The notes under the pieces were generated by a model that saw nothing but the letters and a program-made list of their open reading frames with translations, searched no databases and was not told the DNA's origin. A program made the translations under genes and the position numbers. Below, in pieces: positions 40,368 to 49,690 of a stretch of DNA of 64,000 bases. The DNA lies in the NCBI RefSeq assembly GCF_043195135.1, contig NZ_JBAFWP010000001.1. One strand, 5' to 3'. The stretch is from NCEH01 sp043195135 (GTDB lineage: Bacteria; Pseudomonadota; Alphaproteobacteria; Rhizobiales; Xanthobacteraceae). The number at the start of each line of letters is the position of its first letter. Within the stretch, counting starts at the first letter, position 1.

Positions 40368-41972
40368 TCAGCCGACGCCCTCATAGGCGACGAACGTCAT
40401 CATGCCCGACGCCATATGGTAGAGATGGTGGCAGTGGAGCGGCCAGCGGCCCGGGTTGTCCGCGTCGAAGGCCAGGGTGACGCGGGCCATGGGCGGCAGC
40501 AGCACGGTGTCGCGCAGTGCGCCGCCCACCGCCTTTCCATTGATGCCGATCACCTGGAAATGATGTCCGTGCAGGTGCATGGGGTGCGCCATCATCGACA
40601 TGTTGGTCAACGCGACCTCGATGCGCTCGCCCCGCTTGATCCGCAGGCCGTCCCCGCCCTCGGTGCGCCAGCTATAGTCGGCCATGTTTCCGGCGAGCGT
40701 GAGCGCGAAGCGGCGGTCGGCGGCACGTGGCGCCAGCGGCTCGGCCGCTTGCAGGCGCTGTTCGAGGTCGAGCCCGAGCACCGGCCCCTTGGCTTGCCCG
40801 GCCACGGGAATCTTGGCGATGGCGGCGCCGGGTGACGCCAGGATCACCCCGGCCCGCTCGGCTGCCCCTTCGCGCAGGGCGAGGATCGCAAACGCGCCGC
40901 CCGCCTGCGGCAGCGCGAGGCGGATGTCCAGGCGCTGGCCCATGGAGATCGGGAAAGTGCGGCCTGCGACCGGCTGGACGGCCTGGCCATCGACCGCGAT
41001 CAATTGCCCGTCGAGGCTTCCGGTATCGATGGTGAAGGCGGTCGCCGTCGCGCCGTTGATGATCCGCAGGCGCACCCGGCCGCCCTTTTCCACGGTCACG
41101 ACCTCGGGGTCGTCCAGCGTGCGGTCATTGGCCAGATAGGCGTCATAATCGACGTCGTTGAGGTCCATCGCGCCCATGCCGGCCATTGCCGTTCCCGAAC
41201 CGCCGTGCATCTGGCCCATGGCGCCGGAGGACATCATGCCCGCCATGCCCCCCATCGCCCCGCCGTTGCCCATCGCCCCGTGATTCATGGTTCCGTGATC
41301 CATGGCCCCAGGATTCATGGTGCCTGGATTCATGCCCCCATGATTCATGCCCCCAGGATTCATGGCCCCGTGATCCATCGGCATGGCGCCGGCGCTGTTT
41401 GCCTTGAGCTTGGCAAGCAGGTCCTCCGCCGGCGTGAAGGAGAAATCGTGCAGCAGGATCACCACCTCCTGCTCGTCCCGCTGCCGGTCGGCGGCGGTGC
41501 GCACGATCAGCGGCGCCGCCAGCAGGTTCTGTTCCTGGAGCGTATGGGCATGCATCCAGTGCGTGCCGCCGGCGCCGGCCGGGAAGGTATAGCGGCGGGT
41601 CTCCGCCGGCGGCAGAAGCGCGGCCGGATTGTCCGGCACACCGTCCATGGCCCAGGGCGGCGTCAGCCCGTGCCAATGGATCAGCGTCGGTTCGCCGGCG
41701 CGGTTGGACAGGGCGACGTCGAAGCTGCTCCCCGCTTCCAGCGTCAGGCCCGGCGTGCCGTCCGGCTGGGCGAGCCCGAACACGCGCGCGGCCTTGCCCT
41801 TGACCTCGAGGGTCCTGCTGGTCACGGCGAGCGGGCGCGGCGCGGCGTTCGGCGCTGACGGCGTAGCATCAAGCCCGGCCTGCGCCCAGCCGGCCATGGG
41901 TGGAAGGGTGGCGGATGCGCCGAATGCGGCCGCTCCGGCCATCATCCGGTTCAGAAATTGACGACGATTCAT
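40368..41972 (-). CDS. Tat-exported methionine-rich multicopper oxidase (CopA/CueO-like)
   Basis: A 534-residue periplasmic multicopper oxidase that would oxidise Cu(I). The N-terminus NRRQFLNRMMAGAAAF is a twin-arginine signal. All four copper motifs are present: LIHWHGL, HWMHAH, HPMHLHGHHF, and HCHHLYHMASGM with the T1 Met ligand. Between about residues 200 and 260 lies an extended methionine-glycine-histidine repeat (units like MNPGGMNHGG). It is analogous to the Met-rich insert of CueO that binds substrate copper but far more repetitive. The start ATG 41972 fits the Tat signal. A small His/Cys-rich exported protein is encoded upstream. Confidence 0.93.
   Translation of the reverse strand: MNRRQFLNRMMAGAAAFGASATLPPMAGWAQAGLDATPSAPNAAPRPLAVTSRTLEVKGKAARVFGLAQPDGTPGLTLEAGSSFDVALSNRAGEPTLIHWHGLTPPWAMDGVPDNPAALLPPAETRRYTFPAGAGGTHWMHAHTLQEQNLLAAPLIVRTAADRQRDEQEVVILLHDFSFTPAEDLLAKLKANSAGAMPMDHGAMNPGGMNHGGMNPGTMNPGAMDHGTMNHGAMGNGGAMGGMAGMMSSGAMGQMHGGSGTAMAGMGAMDLNDVDYDAYLANDRTLDDPEVVTVEKGGRVRLRIINGATATAFTIDTGSLDGQLIAVDGQAVQPVAGRTFPISMGQRLDIRLALPQAGGAFAILALREGAAERAGVILASPGAAIAKIPVAGQAKGPVLGLDLEQRLQAAEPLAPRAADRRFALTLAGNMADYSWRTEGGDGLRIKRGERIEVALTNMSMMAHPMHLHGHHFQVIGINGKAVGGALRDTVLLPPMARVTLAFDADNPGRWPLHCHHLYHMASGMMTFVAYEGVG
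41225..41385. repeat. In-frame Met/Gly/His coding repeat of the multicopper oxidase
   Basis: The minus strand encodes units of the form (N/D)(P/H)G(A/G/T)M in a row from DHGAMNPGGMNHGG to GAMGGMAGMM. At the DNA level, 12- to 15-base units such as ATTCATGGCCCCATGATT-like segments recur with small changes, so the tract can probably expand or shrink in frame. Confidence 0.8.
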
Positions 41973-42072
41973 GGGAATAGGTCCTTGTTCCCGCACCGGC
42001 AGCAAGCCGGCTGACTGATCCTGCGAAAACGCATTGAGCGGCCCGATGCAGGGAGCATCGGGGCCGGTCCGG

Positions 42073-42453
42073 TCAGGCGGGATGTCGGGGAGGACCAAGG
42101 GTGGGCGGAAAGGCGAGGCCGGTGCCGATCTCGTCGCGCCGTTCGTAAGCCGGCGCCAGCGCGACACGGTGGGGAATGCTCGTGCCCGCCGCGGCAAGCA
42201 TCACGACGCAGGACGCGCACGCGCTGCTGCAACACAGGGAGTGGTCGACGGCCCGGGAATGACCCTTCGCCGCATGGGCGGCGGAGCCGGCCTCATGATG
42301 CCCGCTTCCCACGGCGGCGGCGGAGTGGTGGTGCGACGGCTCATGGCACGGCATGGCCCGCGCACCGGCGACCGGCGCGACGAGCAGCGCGACCGCGACC
42401 AGAAAGGCCAGCAGCGCCCTCATCCACCCCACAGCCTGCGACCCGATGCTCAT
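42073..42453 (-). CDS. Small exported His/Cys-rich protein (possible copper binder)
   Basis: A 126-residue protein with a hydrophobic signal (WMRALLAFLVAVALLVAPVA). The mature part is rich in His (EPSHHHSAAAVGSGHHEAGS) and carries the cysteine cluster CCSSACASC followed by a second short hydrophobic stretch (VVMLAAAGTSIPH). It resembles the DUF2946-type exported proteins often found with copper resistance genes. It lies 100 bases upstream of the multicopper oxidase on the same strand. Metal binding is inferred from composition and context. Confidence 0.6.
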   Translation of the reverse strand: MSIGSQAVGWMRALLAFLVAVALLVAPVAGARAMPCHEPSHHHSAAAVGSGHHEAGSAAHAAKGHSRAVDHSLCCSSACASCVVMLAAAGTSIPHRVALAPAYERRDEIGTGLAFPPTLGPPRHPA

Positions 42454-42596
42454 GCGTGATCCCCGATGCCTGAAGAAGGCACCCTCGGCGCACGACCACC
42501 ATGACTCAAATCAACCGACGTTTCCATGCCCGGCACGGGCGGGCGGGCGGGGCGACACGGGACGATGCCGGAGCGATCTCCCGCGCTACGGCGGGG

Positions 42597-43415
42597 TCAG
42601 GCCTCCTGGCCCCACCTTTGGATGGTCAGCCGGCTGATGGTGGCGAAGATGATTGTCTCCACGACCAGGCCGATGACGATGACCGCGAGGAGGCCCGCGA
42701 AGACATTGGCGGTCTCGAGCTGGGCGCGGTTGGTGAAGATGAACCAGCCGAGCCCGCCGGACCGCGCGCTCGCGCCGAACACCATTTCGGCGGCGATCAG
42801 GGTGCGCCAGGCGAAGGCCCATCCCAGGCGCAGGCCGGAGAGGATGGCCGGCAGGGCCGCCGGCATCAGGATCTCCACCACATAGGCCGGCCCCGAAAGG
42901 CCGAGATTGCGCCCCGCCATGCGCAGCGCCTGCGGCACGGTGCGAAATCCCGAATGGCAGGACAAGGCCAGCGGCCAGAGCACCGAATGGGTGATGACGA
43001 AGATCAGGCTTCCCGAACCGACGCCGAACCACAGCAGCGCGATCGGCAGCAGGGCAATGGCGGGCAGCGGATTGAACATGGACGTCAGGAGGCTCAGCAG
43101 ATCCTCGCCCCAGCGATTGAGCGCCGCGAGGGCGGTGATGACGGCCGCGAGGCCGGCACCGATCGCATAGCCGATGAGCAGCACCTCAAGCGAGGACCAG
43201 GTGCGCTGCGGCAGCTCGCCGCTCGCGATGGTGGTGGCCAGCGCCAGGACGGTCTCGGAAAAGCTGGGCAGCAACAGTGAATTGCCCAGCCACCGCGCAT
43301 AGGCCTCCCAGCCGGCGGCGAGGACCACGAGGATGATCGCCTTGCGGGCGCCCGAACTCAGGACCAGGAGGCGGCGCGCGGGCGCCGCGCGCAGGCCGAG
43401 CGTGCCGTCAGACAT
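42597..43415 (-). CDS. ABC transporter permease (nitrate/sulfonate/taurine type)
   Basis: A 272-residue SsuC/TauC-like permease with six membrane helices. The EAA loop reads AGRNLGLSGPAYVVEILMPA with LPAILSGLRLGWAFAWRTLI following. The C-terminus ends WGQEA. The ATG at 43415 overlaps the ATPase gene end by 8 bases. It is the last gene of a binding protein-ATPase-permease operon on the minus strand; the substrate is probably a sulfonate or sulfate ester. Confidence 0.92.
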   Translation of the reverse strand: MSDGTLGLRAAPARRLLVLSSGARKAIILVVLAAGWEAYARWLGNSLLLPSFSETVLALATTIASGELPQRTWSSLEVLLIGYAIGAGLAAVITALAALNRWGEDLLSLLTSMFNPLPAIALLPIALLWFGVGSGSLIFVITHSVLWPLALSCHSGFRTVPQALRMAGRNLGLSGPAYVVEILMPAALPAILSGLRLGWAFAWRTLIAAEMVFGASARSGGLGWFIFTNRAQLETANVFAGLLAVIVIGLVVETIIFATISRLTIQRWGQEA

Positions 43416-44247
43416 GGGCCGCCTCCAGGATGCGGGAAGCGGCGGGGGCGGCGAAGATGCGCGACTGAATGTCCGCCTCCAGGGCGCCGAACTGCGGCGA
43501 CCCGCGCAGGCGCGCGGCTTCCGGCACGAGATATTCGGCGGCGATCCGCCCGGGATGGGGAGACAGCACCAGGATGCGCGTGCCCACATGGACCGCTTCG
43601 TCGATGGCATGGGTGACGAACAAGGCAGTGGCCCCGGTTTCCTCGCACAGGCCCAGCAGCTCGTCCTGCATGCGGCGGCGCGACAGCGCATCGAGGGCGG
43701 CGAACGGCTCGTCCATCAACAAGATGGCCGGCTGGACGGCGAACGCGCGGGCGATGGCGACGCGCTGCTTCATGCCGCCCGACAGGGTGTGGGGAAAGGC
43801 ATCCGCGAACTTGGCGAGGCCCCCCCGGCCGATCCAGTCCCGCGCGACGGTCTTTGCGCGCGCCGCAGGCATCCGGCGGGCGCGGCGCAAAGCATATTCC
43901 ACGTTGCCGCAAACGGTCCGCCACGGCAGCAGCTGGTCGAACTCCTGGAACACCATCATGCGGTCCGGCCCGGGCCCCTTCACCGGCACGCCATTGAGGC
44001 GGATCTCGCCGGCGGCGGGCTTCAGGAACCCGCCGACCGCGCGCAGCAGCGTGGACTTTCCGCACCCCGACGGGCCGAGCAGCACCAGGCGCTCGCCCGT
44101 GCCGATGGTGAAGGAGACATCGTCAACCGCGGTCACGGGTCCGGCCTCGCTGGCGTAGCGCAGCGAGACGCCGTCGACGACGAGCGGCGCGGGGCCGGCA
44201 GGGTCCCGGTCGGGAAAGGCCAAGGGCTCAGCTCCCGCCCTTGGCAT
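43408..44247 (-). CDS. ABC transporter ATPase (SsuB/TauB-like)
   Basis: A 279-residue ABC ATPase: Walker A GPSGCGKST, Q-loop FQEFDQLLPWRT, signature LSGGMKQRVAIARA, Walker B ILLMDEPFAALD and switch VTHAIDEA. The ATG at 44247 overlaps the end of the binding-protein gene by 20 bases, which couples them. The FQEFDQLLPWRT sequence is typical of the SsuB/TauB group. Confidence 0.93.
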   Translation of the reverse strand: MPRAGAEPLAFPDRDPAGPAPLVVDGVSLRYASEAGPVTAVDDVSFTIGTGERLVLLGPSGCGKSTLLRAVGGFLKPAAGEIRLNGVPVKGPGPDRMMVFQEFDQLLPWRTVCGNVEYALRRARRMPAARAKTVARDWIGRGGLAKFADAFPHTLSGGMKQRVAIARAFAVQPAILLMDEPFAALDALSRRRMQDELLGLCEETGATALFVTHAIDEAVHVGTRILVLSPHPGRIAAEYLVPEAARLRGSPQFGALEADIQSRIFAAPAASRILEAAHV

Positions 44248-45232
44248 GCAGGCCGGGCTGGAACAGCTCCTTCCAGCCGGGCTTCTGCTTGATGAGGCCG
44301 ATGCGGTATTCGAAGTCGGTGAAGACGTCCGCGCGCTCGGGCGCGGTGGTGAAATTGATCTGCGGATCGCGGATGATGCGCTCCACGAAGGCCTGGTCGA
44401 GCTTGGAGCCTTCCGCGGCGATATAGAGCTGGGCGGCCTCCTTCGGATTGGCCTTGATCCAGGCGTTCGCCTCGTCGAGCGCGGCCACGAAGGCGTCGAT
44501 GGTCTTGGGATTGTCGGTGGCGAACTTCTTGGTGGCATAGACCACGTTGAAAGTGTGCGGCCCGCCGAGCACGTCGTAGCTGTTGAGCACGGCATGCGCC
44601 TTCCCGCTTTCCAGCTGCTGCTCCATGAAGGGCGGCGAGGTGAAGTGCGCGGTGATGCCGCCGGTGCCCGACAGGATCGCCGCCGTGGCGTCCGGATGCG
44701 GCAGGCTGACGGTGAGATCATCCAGCTTGTCGTATTTGCCGAAGGCCTGCTCGGCCGCGATCTGGAGCACGATGGGCTGGAAGCCCACCTTCACGGACGG
44801 CAGGGCGATCCGGTCCTTCTCCGTGAAGTCCTTGAGGGTCTTCACATTGGGATTGTTGGTGGTGAGGATGTTCGGCATGGAGCCGAGCGAGGCGATGAGC
44901 GTGATGTCCGTCTTCCCCCGGGTCTTGTCCCAGGTGAGGATGGCCGGGGCGATGCCGGCGGTGGCGAAATCCAGCCCGCCGGAAATCAGGGAATCGTTCA
45001 TGGCCGCCGCCCCCGACAGGCGCAGCCATTCCACCTTGGTCTCCGGCAGCCCACGGGCCACGGCCTGCTTCTCGATGAGCTGGCGCTCTTTCGCGACGAT
45101 CAGGGGCAGGTAGGCGATGCCGAACTGCTGGGCGATGCGCAATTGCTGCGTCTCCGCCACGGCCGGGCCCACCTGAGACCAGGCCAACGCGGGAAGCAGT
45201 GCCGCCATGGCCAGAAAAGCGCGTCCGCGCAT
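44228..45232 (-). CDS. Periplasmic sulfonate/nitrate-type binding protein
   Basis: A 334-residue SsuA/NrtA-like binding protein with a Sec signal (AFLAMAALLPALAWSQVGPA). The domain starts QLRIAQQFGIAYLPLIVAKE, and the family blocks SGGLDFATAGIAPAIL and LKDFTEKDRIALPSVKVGFQ are present. The ligand is not predictable beyond organic anion. It is the first gene of the operon; the AT-rich stretch at 45265-45310 should hold the promoter, with an AGTCAA (reverse TTGACT) at 45288-45293. Confidence 0.92.
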   Translation of the reverse strand: MRGRAFLAMAALLPALAWSQVGPAVAETQQLRIAQQFGIAYLPLIVAKERQLIEKQAVARGLPETKVEWLRLSGAAAMNDSLISGGLDFATAGIAPAILTWDKTRGKTDITLIASLGSMPNILTTNNPNVKTLKDFTEKDRIALPSVKVGFQPIVLQIAAEQAFGKYDKLDDLTVSLPHPDATAAILSGTGGITAHFTSPPFMEQQLESGKAHAVLNSYDVLGGPHTFNVVYATKKFATDNPKTIDAFVAALDEANAWIKANPKEAAQLYIAAEGSKLDQAFVERIIRDPQINFTTAPERADVFTDFEYRIGLIKQKPGWKELFQPGLHAKGGS

Positions 45233-45316
45233 ACCCTATCCTCTCGGTGATCACGTTTCGACGCAAAATCGGCCCGCGTATTTACAAAGTCAATAGATCT
45301 AATCGACTGATTCGAT

Positions 45317-45859
45317 TCAGACGGCGAGGCCGCGATAGGCGCCGGCCCAATACAGAAGCGGCGCGGCATTCTCGGTGATGCGCGAGGCGACCACCCGGCC
45401 GATCACGATGATGTGGGAATGCCGCTCGATGGCGTCCTCCAGCTCGCAGTCGAACACCGCCAGGGCATCGGCGAGCACCGGCGCGCCGGTGGCGAGGCGG
45501 GTCCAGTCGGCCCCCTCATAGCGCGCCACGCCCTTCACGCCGCCGCGCCCGGCGAACCGGTCGGCGAGCGCCTCGTGGTGCGGCCGCAGCACATTGATGG
45601 CGAACGACCGCTCGGACAGCAGCACGGCGCAGGCGGAGGCGGTCCGGTTGACGCTGATCAGCAAGCTCGGCGGATCCACCGAAAGCGAGGACACCGAGGT
45701 GGCGGTCAGCCCCGTGCGGGCATCGCCCTTGCCGACGGTGAGCACGCTCACCGCACCGGCAAGCTTTCGCATCGCCGCGCGGAAGGCGAACGAAGCGGGG
45801 GCGGGCTCCCCCGCCTCCCGCGCGCTGGCGGCAGCGGTGGATTGAACGTGCGCGTTCAT
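45317..45859 (-). CDS. Flavin reductase family protein (FMN reductase)
   Basis: A 180-residue flavin reductase of the HpaC/ActVB type: FRAAMRKLAGAVSVLTVGKG at the start, GLTATSVSSLSVDPPSLLIS (the T-A-T-S-x-x-S-L-S-x-x-P-P hallmark), and DCELEDAIERHSHIIVIGRV near the end. Such enzymes supply reduced FMN to two-component monooxygenases, and four of those are encoded in the next 15 kb. The ATG at 45859 begins MNAHVQST. It is separated from the adjacent ABC operon by a promoter region on the same strand. Confidence 0.9.
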   Translation of the reverse strand: MNAHVQSTAAASAREAGEPAPASFAFRAAMRKLAGAVSVLTVGKGDARTGLTATSVSSLSVDPPSLLISVNRTASACAVLLSERSFAINVLRPHHEALADRFAGRGGVKGVARYEGADWTRLATGAPVLADALAVFDCELEDAIERHSHIIVIGRVVASRITENAAPLLYWAGAYRGLAV

Positions 45860-46124
45860 CGGCAACCCTTTGAAATAAGCCGCGCGCCGCCCGGTGGAGA
45901 GCAAGGGGAGAGCGACGCCGGGTGAGAGGACGAAGGGCGAGAATAAACCCGCATCCCCTATTGTCAATATAATCGATCATATTTATAGACTTAAAGAAAT
46001 GCCCGTATCCGATGGGGGCCTACGCCTCGCTTCAGAGAAGAAAAATCGTTCTAATACAATAATTTAAATGGCTCGACCCATTTGGCGCCGTGCCCGTCCT
46101 CCCTCTCGCATCCGGTGGCTCTCG

Positions 46125-46952
46125 ATGACCCTGTTCTCCCGCGCCCGCTTCCTTCAGATCGCCCTCGCCGGCCTTGCCGCCGTGACTTTGGGAGCGCCCG
46201 CCAGCGCCCAGACATCCGCGAGCGACAAGCCGCTCAAGGTCGGCGTGTCGGCCGGCCCGTACGGCGACATCCTGCGCGAGGCGGCCCGCCTTTCCGCCCC
46301 GCAGGGCGTGACCGCGGAAATCGTCGAGTTCACCGATTGGAACCAGCCCAATGCGGCGCTCCAGGCCGGCGACATCGACCTGAACAATTTCCAGAACCGG
46401 CCCTATCTCGCGAACCAGGTGAAGACCCGGAACTATCGGATCGTCGCCCTCGACGAGTCGATCCTGGTGCCCGCCGGCATTTATTCAAAGACCTACAAGT
46501 CCATCGGCGACATTCCCGCCGGCGCGAAGATCGCCATTCCGAACGACCCGACCAATGGCGGGCGCGCCCTTCTGCTGTTCCAGCGCGCCGGGCTTCTCAA
46601 GCTGAAGCCCGGCACCGGGCTCTATGCGAGCGTGGTGGACGTGGTCGAAAACCCGAAGAAGCTCCAGATCGTGGAGCTGGACGCGGCCCAGCTCTCGCGC
46701 TCGCTGGACGACGTGGCCGCCGCCTTCGTCTCCTCCAACTATGCCTATCTGGCCGGCCTGAACCTCAATACGGCGCTGGTGGCCGAGACCACGGTCGAGG
46801 TGGCGAAGCCCTATTTCACCCTGGTCTTCGCCGCTCGCGAGGATCGCAAGGACGATCCCCGCATCCGCAAGTTCATCGAGATCTATCGCTCGCAGGCCGT
46901 GAAGGATTTCACGCTCGCCAAATTCAAGGGCAGCATCCTGCCGGCGTGGTGA
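46125..46952 (+). CDS. MetQ/NlpA-family binding protein
   Basis: A 275-residue NlpA/MetQ-type binding protein with a Sec signal (FLQIALAGLAAVTLGAPASA). Family blocks are PLKVGVSAGPYGDILREAAR, ALQAGDIDLNNFQNRPYLAN, and DIPAGAKIAIPNDPTNGGRA. MetQ proteins bind methionine or related thioethers. No lipobox Cys is seen, unlike classical MetQ, so it is freely periplasmic. No cognate MetN or MetI is adjacent, which makes it an orphan. An ATG at 46068 would add 19 residues; 46125 fits the signal better. Confidence 0.88.
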   Translation: MTLFSRARFLQIALAGLAAVTLGAPASAQTSASDKPLKVGVSAGPYGDILREAARLSAPQGVTAEIVEFTDWNQPNAALQAGDIDLNNFQNRPYLANQVKTRNYRIVALDESILVPAGIYSKTYKSIGDIPAGAKIAIPNDPTNGGRALLLFQRAGLLKLKPGTGLYASVVDVVENPKKLQIVELDAAQLSRSLDDVAAAFVSSNYAYLAGLNLNTALVAETTVEVAKPYFTLVFAAREDRKDDPRIRKFIEIYRSQAVKDFTLAKFKGSILPAW

Positions 46953-46984
46953 GTGTCGTCGATCGGTCGAACCAGGAGCCGCGC

Positions 46985-48187
46985 ATGAGCCCCTCTTCTC
47001 CCCTCCCCTTCGCCGCCGCGCGTCCGGCCCCGCCTTCCGACTGGCGCGCCGCCGCCCGTGCGGTCGCCGACGCCCTGGCGCCGGACGCCGCGGCGCGGGA
47101 CAAGGCCGGTGCCTCGCCCCGCCGCGAACTGGAACGCCTCCGGCAGTCTGGGCTGCTGGAACTTCTCTATCCGCAGGAATCCGGCGGCGGCGGAGGCAGC
47201 TTTACCGACGCGCTCCTCGCCGTGCGGACCATTGCCCAGGCGGATGCCTCCATCGCGCAGCTGCTCGCCTATCATTACCTGCACCTGACCAACGCCCTGT
47301 GGCGTGCCGGACCGGCGCAGGCAGCCGCTCTGGCGCGGGCGGGGGTGGCGGACCGCTGGTTCTGGGGCGGCGCCTCCAACCCACGCGACCCGGAATCCCG
47401 CCTGGAGCGCACCGACGACGGCTTTCGGCTGTCCGGCCGCAAGACCTTCGCCTCCAATGCCGCCCTCGCCGACCGCATCACCCTGCGGGCGCAGCTCGAC
47501 GACGGCTTCGCCGTGCTCGTCGTGCCGGGGGACCGCGCCGGCGTCAGCCACGGCAATGATTGGGATGCGTTCGGCCAGCGCCTGTCGGAAAGCGGCACCG
47601 TCACGTTCGAGGCCGTGGCGGTGGCGCCGGACGAGATCCTCGGCAATCCCGCCGCGGCCCCGCCCCCACGCACCAGCCTCGTGGTGCCGTTCCACCAATT
47701 GCTGATCGTGAACATCTATCTCGGCACCGCCGAGGGCGCCCTCGCCGAGGCCAATCGCTACATCCGCGAGGTCTCGCGCCCGTGGCAGGCCTCGGGCGTC
47801 GAGAAGGCGAGCCTCGATCCCTACATCCTGGAGCATTACGGCACGCTCGATGTGGAGCTGCGCGCCTCCCTCGCGCTGGCGGACGTGGCCGCGCTCCAGT
47901 TCGCGGCGGCGGCGGACCGCGGCAACGCTCTTACGCCTGCCGAGCGCAACGCCGCGGCGGCGACGATCTACGCGGCCAAGGTGCACGCGAGCCGCACCGC
48001 GCTGGAGGTGACCTCGCGCATCTTCGAACTGATGGGCGCGCGGGCGACGGCGGGCACTTACGGCTACGACCGCTTCTGGCGCAACATCCGCACCCACACC
48101 CTGCATGATCCGGTGGCCTACAAGGCGCGCGAGGTCGGCAACTTCGCCCTCAACGGCGCCATCACGCCCACCCCCCTCTATAGCTGA
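46985..48187 (+). CDS. Acyl-CoA dehydrogenase-like flavin monooxygenase (SfnC/DszC-like)
   Basis: A 400-residue ACAD-fold protein of the DszC/SfnC group, which uses FMNH2 and O2 to oxygenate sulfur. Visible: AVRTIAQADASIAQLLAYHY, RWFWGGASNPRDPESRLERT, LSGRKTFASNAALADRITLR, and a C-terminal ARATAGTYGYDRFWRNIRTH with THDPVAYK-like end. The active-site Glu of true acyl-CoA dehydrogenases is not apparent. The ATG is 32 bases after the MetQ-like gene, and the next gene is 14 bases on, so these are one operon. The substrate may be a sulfone or sulfoxide; not shown. Confidence 0.88.
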   Translation: MSPSSPLPFAAARPAPPSDWRAAARAVADALAPDAAARDKAGASPRRELERLRQSGLLELLYPQESGGGGGSFTDALLAVRTIAQADASIAQLLAYHYLHLTNALWRAGPAQAAALARAGVADRWFWGGASNPRDPESRLERTDDGFRLSGRKTFASNAALADRITLRAQLDDGFAVLVVPGDRAGVSHGNDWDAFGQRLSESGTVTFEAVAVAPDEILGNPAAAPPPRTSLVVPFHQLLIVNIYLGTAEGALAEANRYIREVSRPWQASGVEKASLDPYILEHYGTLDVELRASLALADVAALQFAAAADRGNALTPAERNAAAATIYAAKVHASRTALEVTSRIFELMGARATAGTYGYDRFWRNIRTHTLHDPVAYKAREVGNFALNGAITPTPLYS

Positions 48188-48201
48188 CCCTGGAGAGCGC
48201 C

Positions 48202-49614
48202 ATGACCCGGCCGCGCGAGATCCGTTTCAACGCCTTCAACATGGCCTCGCCCAGCCACACCTGGGCCGGCCTGTGGGCCCACCCGCGCGATCGCGCGAGC
48301 ACCTACAACAGCCTCGATTATTGGGTCGCCCTCGCCCGCACCGCCGAGCGCGGCCTGTTCGACGGCGTGTTCATCGCCGATGTGCTCGGGGTCTATGATG
48401 TCTACGCCGACAGCCCGGACGCGGCGCTCCTCTCCGCCGCGCAGACCCCCAGCATCGATCCGACCCTGGTGGTGCCGAGCATGGCGCAGGCCACGCGCCA
48501 TATCGGCTTCGGCGTCACCGCCAACCTGACCTACGAGCATCCCTATGTGTTCGCCCGCCGGTTCGCCACGCTCGACCACCTCACCAAGGGCCGCGTCGGC
48601 TGGAACATCGTCACGGGCTATCTCGACAGCGGCGCGAAAGGCATGGGGCTGGCCGCCAACCGCTCCCACGACGCGCGCTATGATGCCGGCGAAGACTTCC
48701 TCCAGGCGGCCTACAAGCTCTGGGAAGGCAGCTGGGAAGAGGGCGCGGTCCTGCGCGACCGGGCGGCCCGCGCCTTCACCGACCCCGCGAAGGTGCACCG
48801 CATCCGCCATGACGGGCCCTATTATCAGGTGGACGGCATCCACCTGGCCGAGCCGTCGCCCCAGCGCACGCCGGTGCTCTACCAGGCGGGGGCATCGAGC
48901 CGGGGGCGGGAGTTCGCGGCGCGCCACGCGGAGGGCATTTTCCTCAACGGCCAGACCCGGAAGATCCTCGGCGAGACGGTGCGCTCCATCCGGACGCAGG
49001 CCGCAGGCTTCGGGCGCGACCCCTATGACATCCGCTTCTACGCGAGCGCCAATGTCATCGTGGCGCCGACGCGCGCCGAAGCGCTCGACCGTCTCGCGGA
49101 GTATGCGCCCTATATCCACGCCGCCGGGCAGCTCGCCCTGCTGTCGGGATGGACGGGCGTCGATCTCTCGGCCCTCGATCCGCAGGATGCGCTCGCCTAT
49201 GTGAACAGCAACGCGATCCAGTCCACGCTTGAGAACCTGACCCTGCGCAGCCCGGAGCCGCTGAAGGTGAAGGACCTTGCCACCCTGAGCGCCACGGGCG
49301 CGCGCGGACCGTTCATCGTCGGCTCGCCGACCGAGGTGGCGGACGAGATCCTGTCCTGGGTCCGGGAGAGCGACGTGGACGGCTTCAACCTCAGCCGCAT
49401 CGTCTCGCACGAGACGCTGGAAGCCTTCGTCGACCTGGTGGTGCCGGAGCTTCAGGAGCGCGGCGTCTACCGCACCGCCTATGGCGCGGGCACGCTGCGG
49501 GAGAAATTGTTCGGCCGCGCGGCCACGCTTCCCGGCAGCCACCCGGCGGCGCGGGTCCGCGCGAATGCGACGCCCGTCGCGCCGGCGCCGCGCGAGCCGG
49601 TATCCGCCGATTGA
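48202..49614 (+). CDS. Luciferase-like monooxygenase of the NtaA/SnaA/DszA family
   Basis: A 470-residue FMNH2-dependent monooxygenase of the NtaA/DszA type: FNAFNMASPSHTWAGLWAHP at the start, AARTAERGLFDGVFIADVLG-like core (RTAERGLFDGVFIADVLGVY), GRVGWNIVTGYLDSGAKGMG, and HAEGIFLNGQTRKILGETV. Homologues cleave C-S (DszA), C-N (NtaA) or thioether bonds (B. subtilis YtnJ/CmoJ). Being adjacent to a DszC-like enzyme and a MetQ-like protein makes a thioether or sulfone cleavage pathway plausible. It is in the operon 46125-51182. Confidence 0.92.
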   Translation: MTRPREIRFNAFNMASPSHTWAGLWAHPRDRASTYNSLDYWVALARTAERGLFDGVFIADVLGVYDVYADSPDAALLSAAQTPSIDPTLVVPSMAQATRHIGFGVTANLTYEHPYVFARRFATLDHLTKGRVGWNIVTGYLDSGAKGMGLAANRSHDARYDAGEDFLQAAYKLWEGSWEEGAVLRDRAARAFTDPAKVHRIRHDGPYYQVDGIHLAEPSPQRTPVLYQAGASSRGREFAARHAEGIFLNGQTRKILGETVRSIRTQAAGFGRDPYDIRFYASANVIVAPTRAEALDRLAEYAPYIHAAGQLALLSGWTGVDLSALDPQDALAYVNSNAIQSTLENLTLRSPEPLKVKDLATLSATGARGPFIVGSPTEVADEILSWVRESDVDGFNLSRIVSHETLEAFVDLVVPELQERGVYRTAYGAGTLREKLFGRAATLPGSHPAARVRANATPVAPAPREPVSAD

Positions 49615-49690
49615 ACGGCAGGCGATTTTTCCGCCGCAGCGGTGCACGATCGGGCGGTTGCGCGGCGCTCGTCCCGCTCAGGAGCTTTCC

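Noticed and set aside
48178..49647. Long antisense frame (489 codons) opposite the DszA-like gene
   Set aside because: Typical shadow frame of GC-rich coding DNA; the plus-strand gene has full family motifs.
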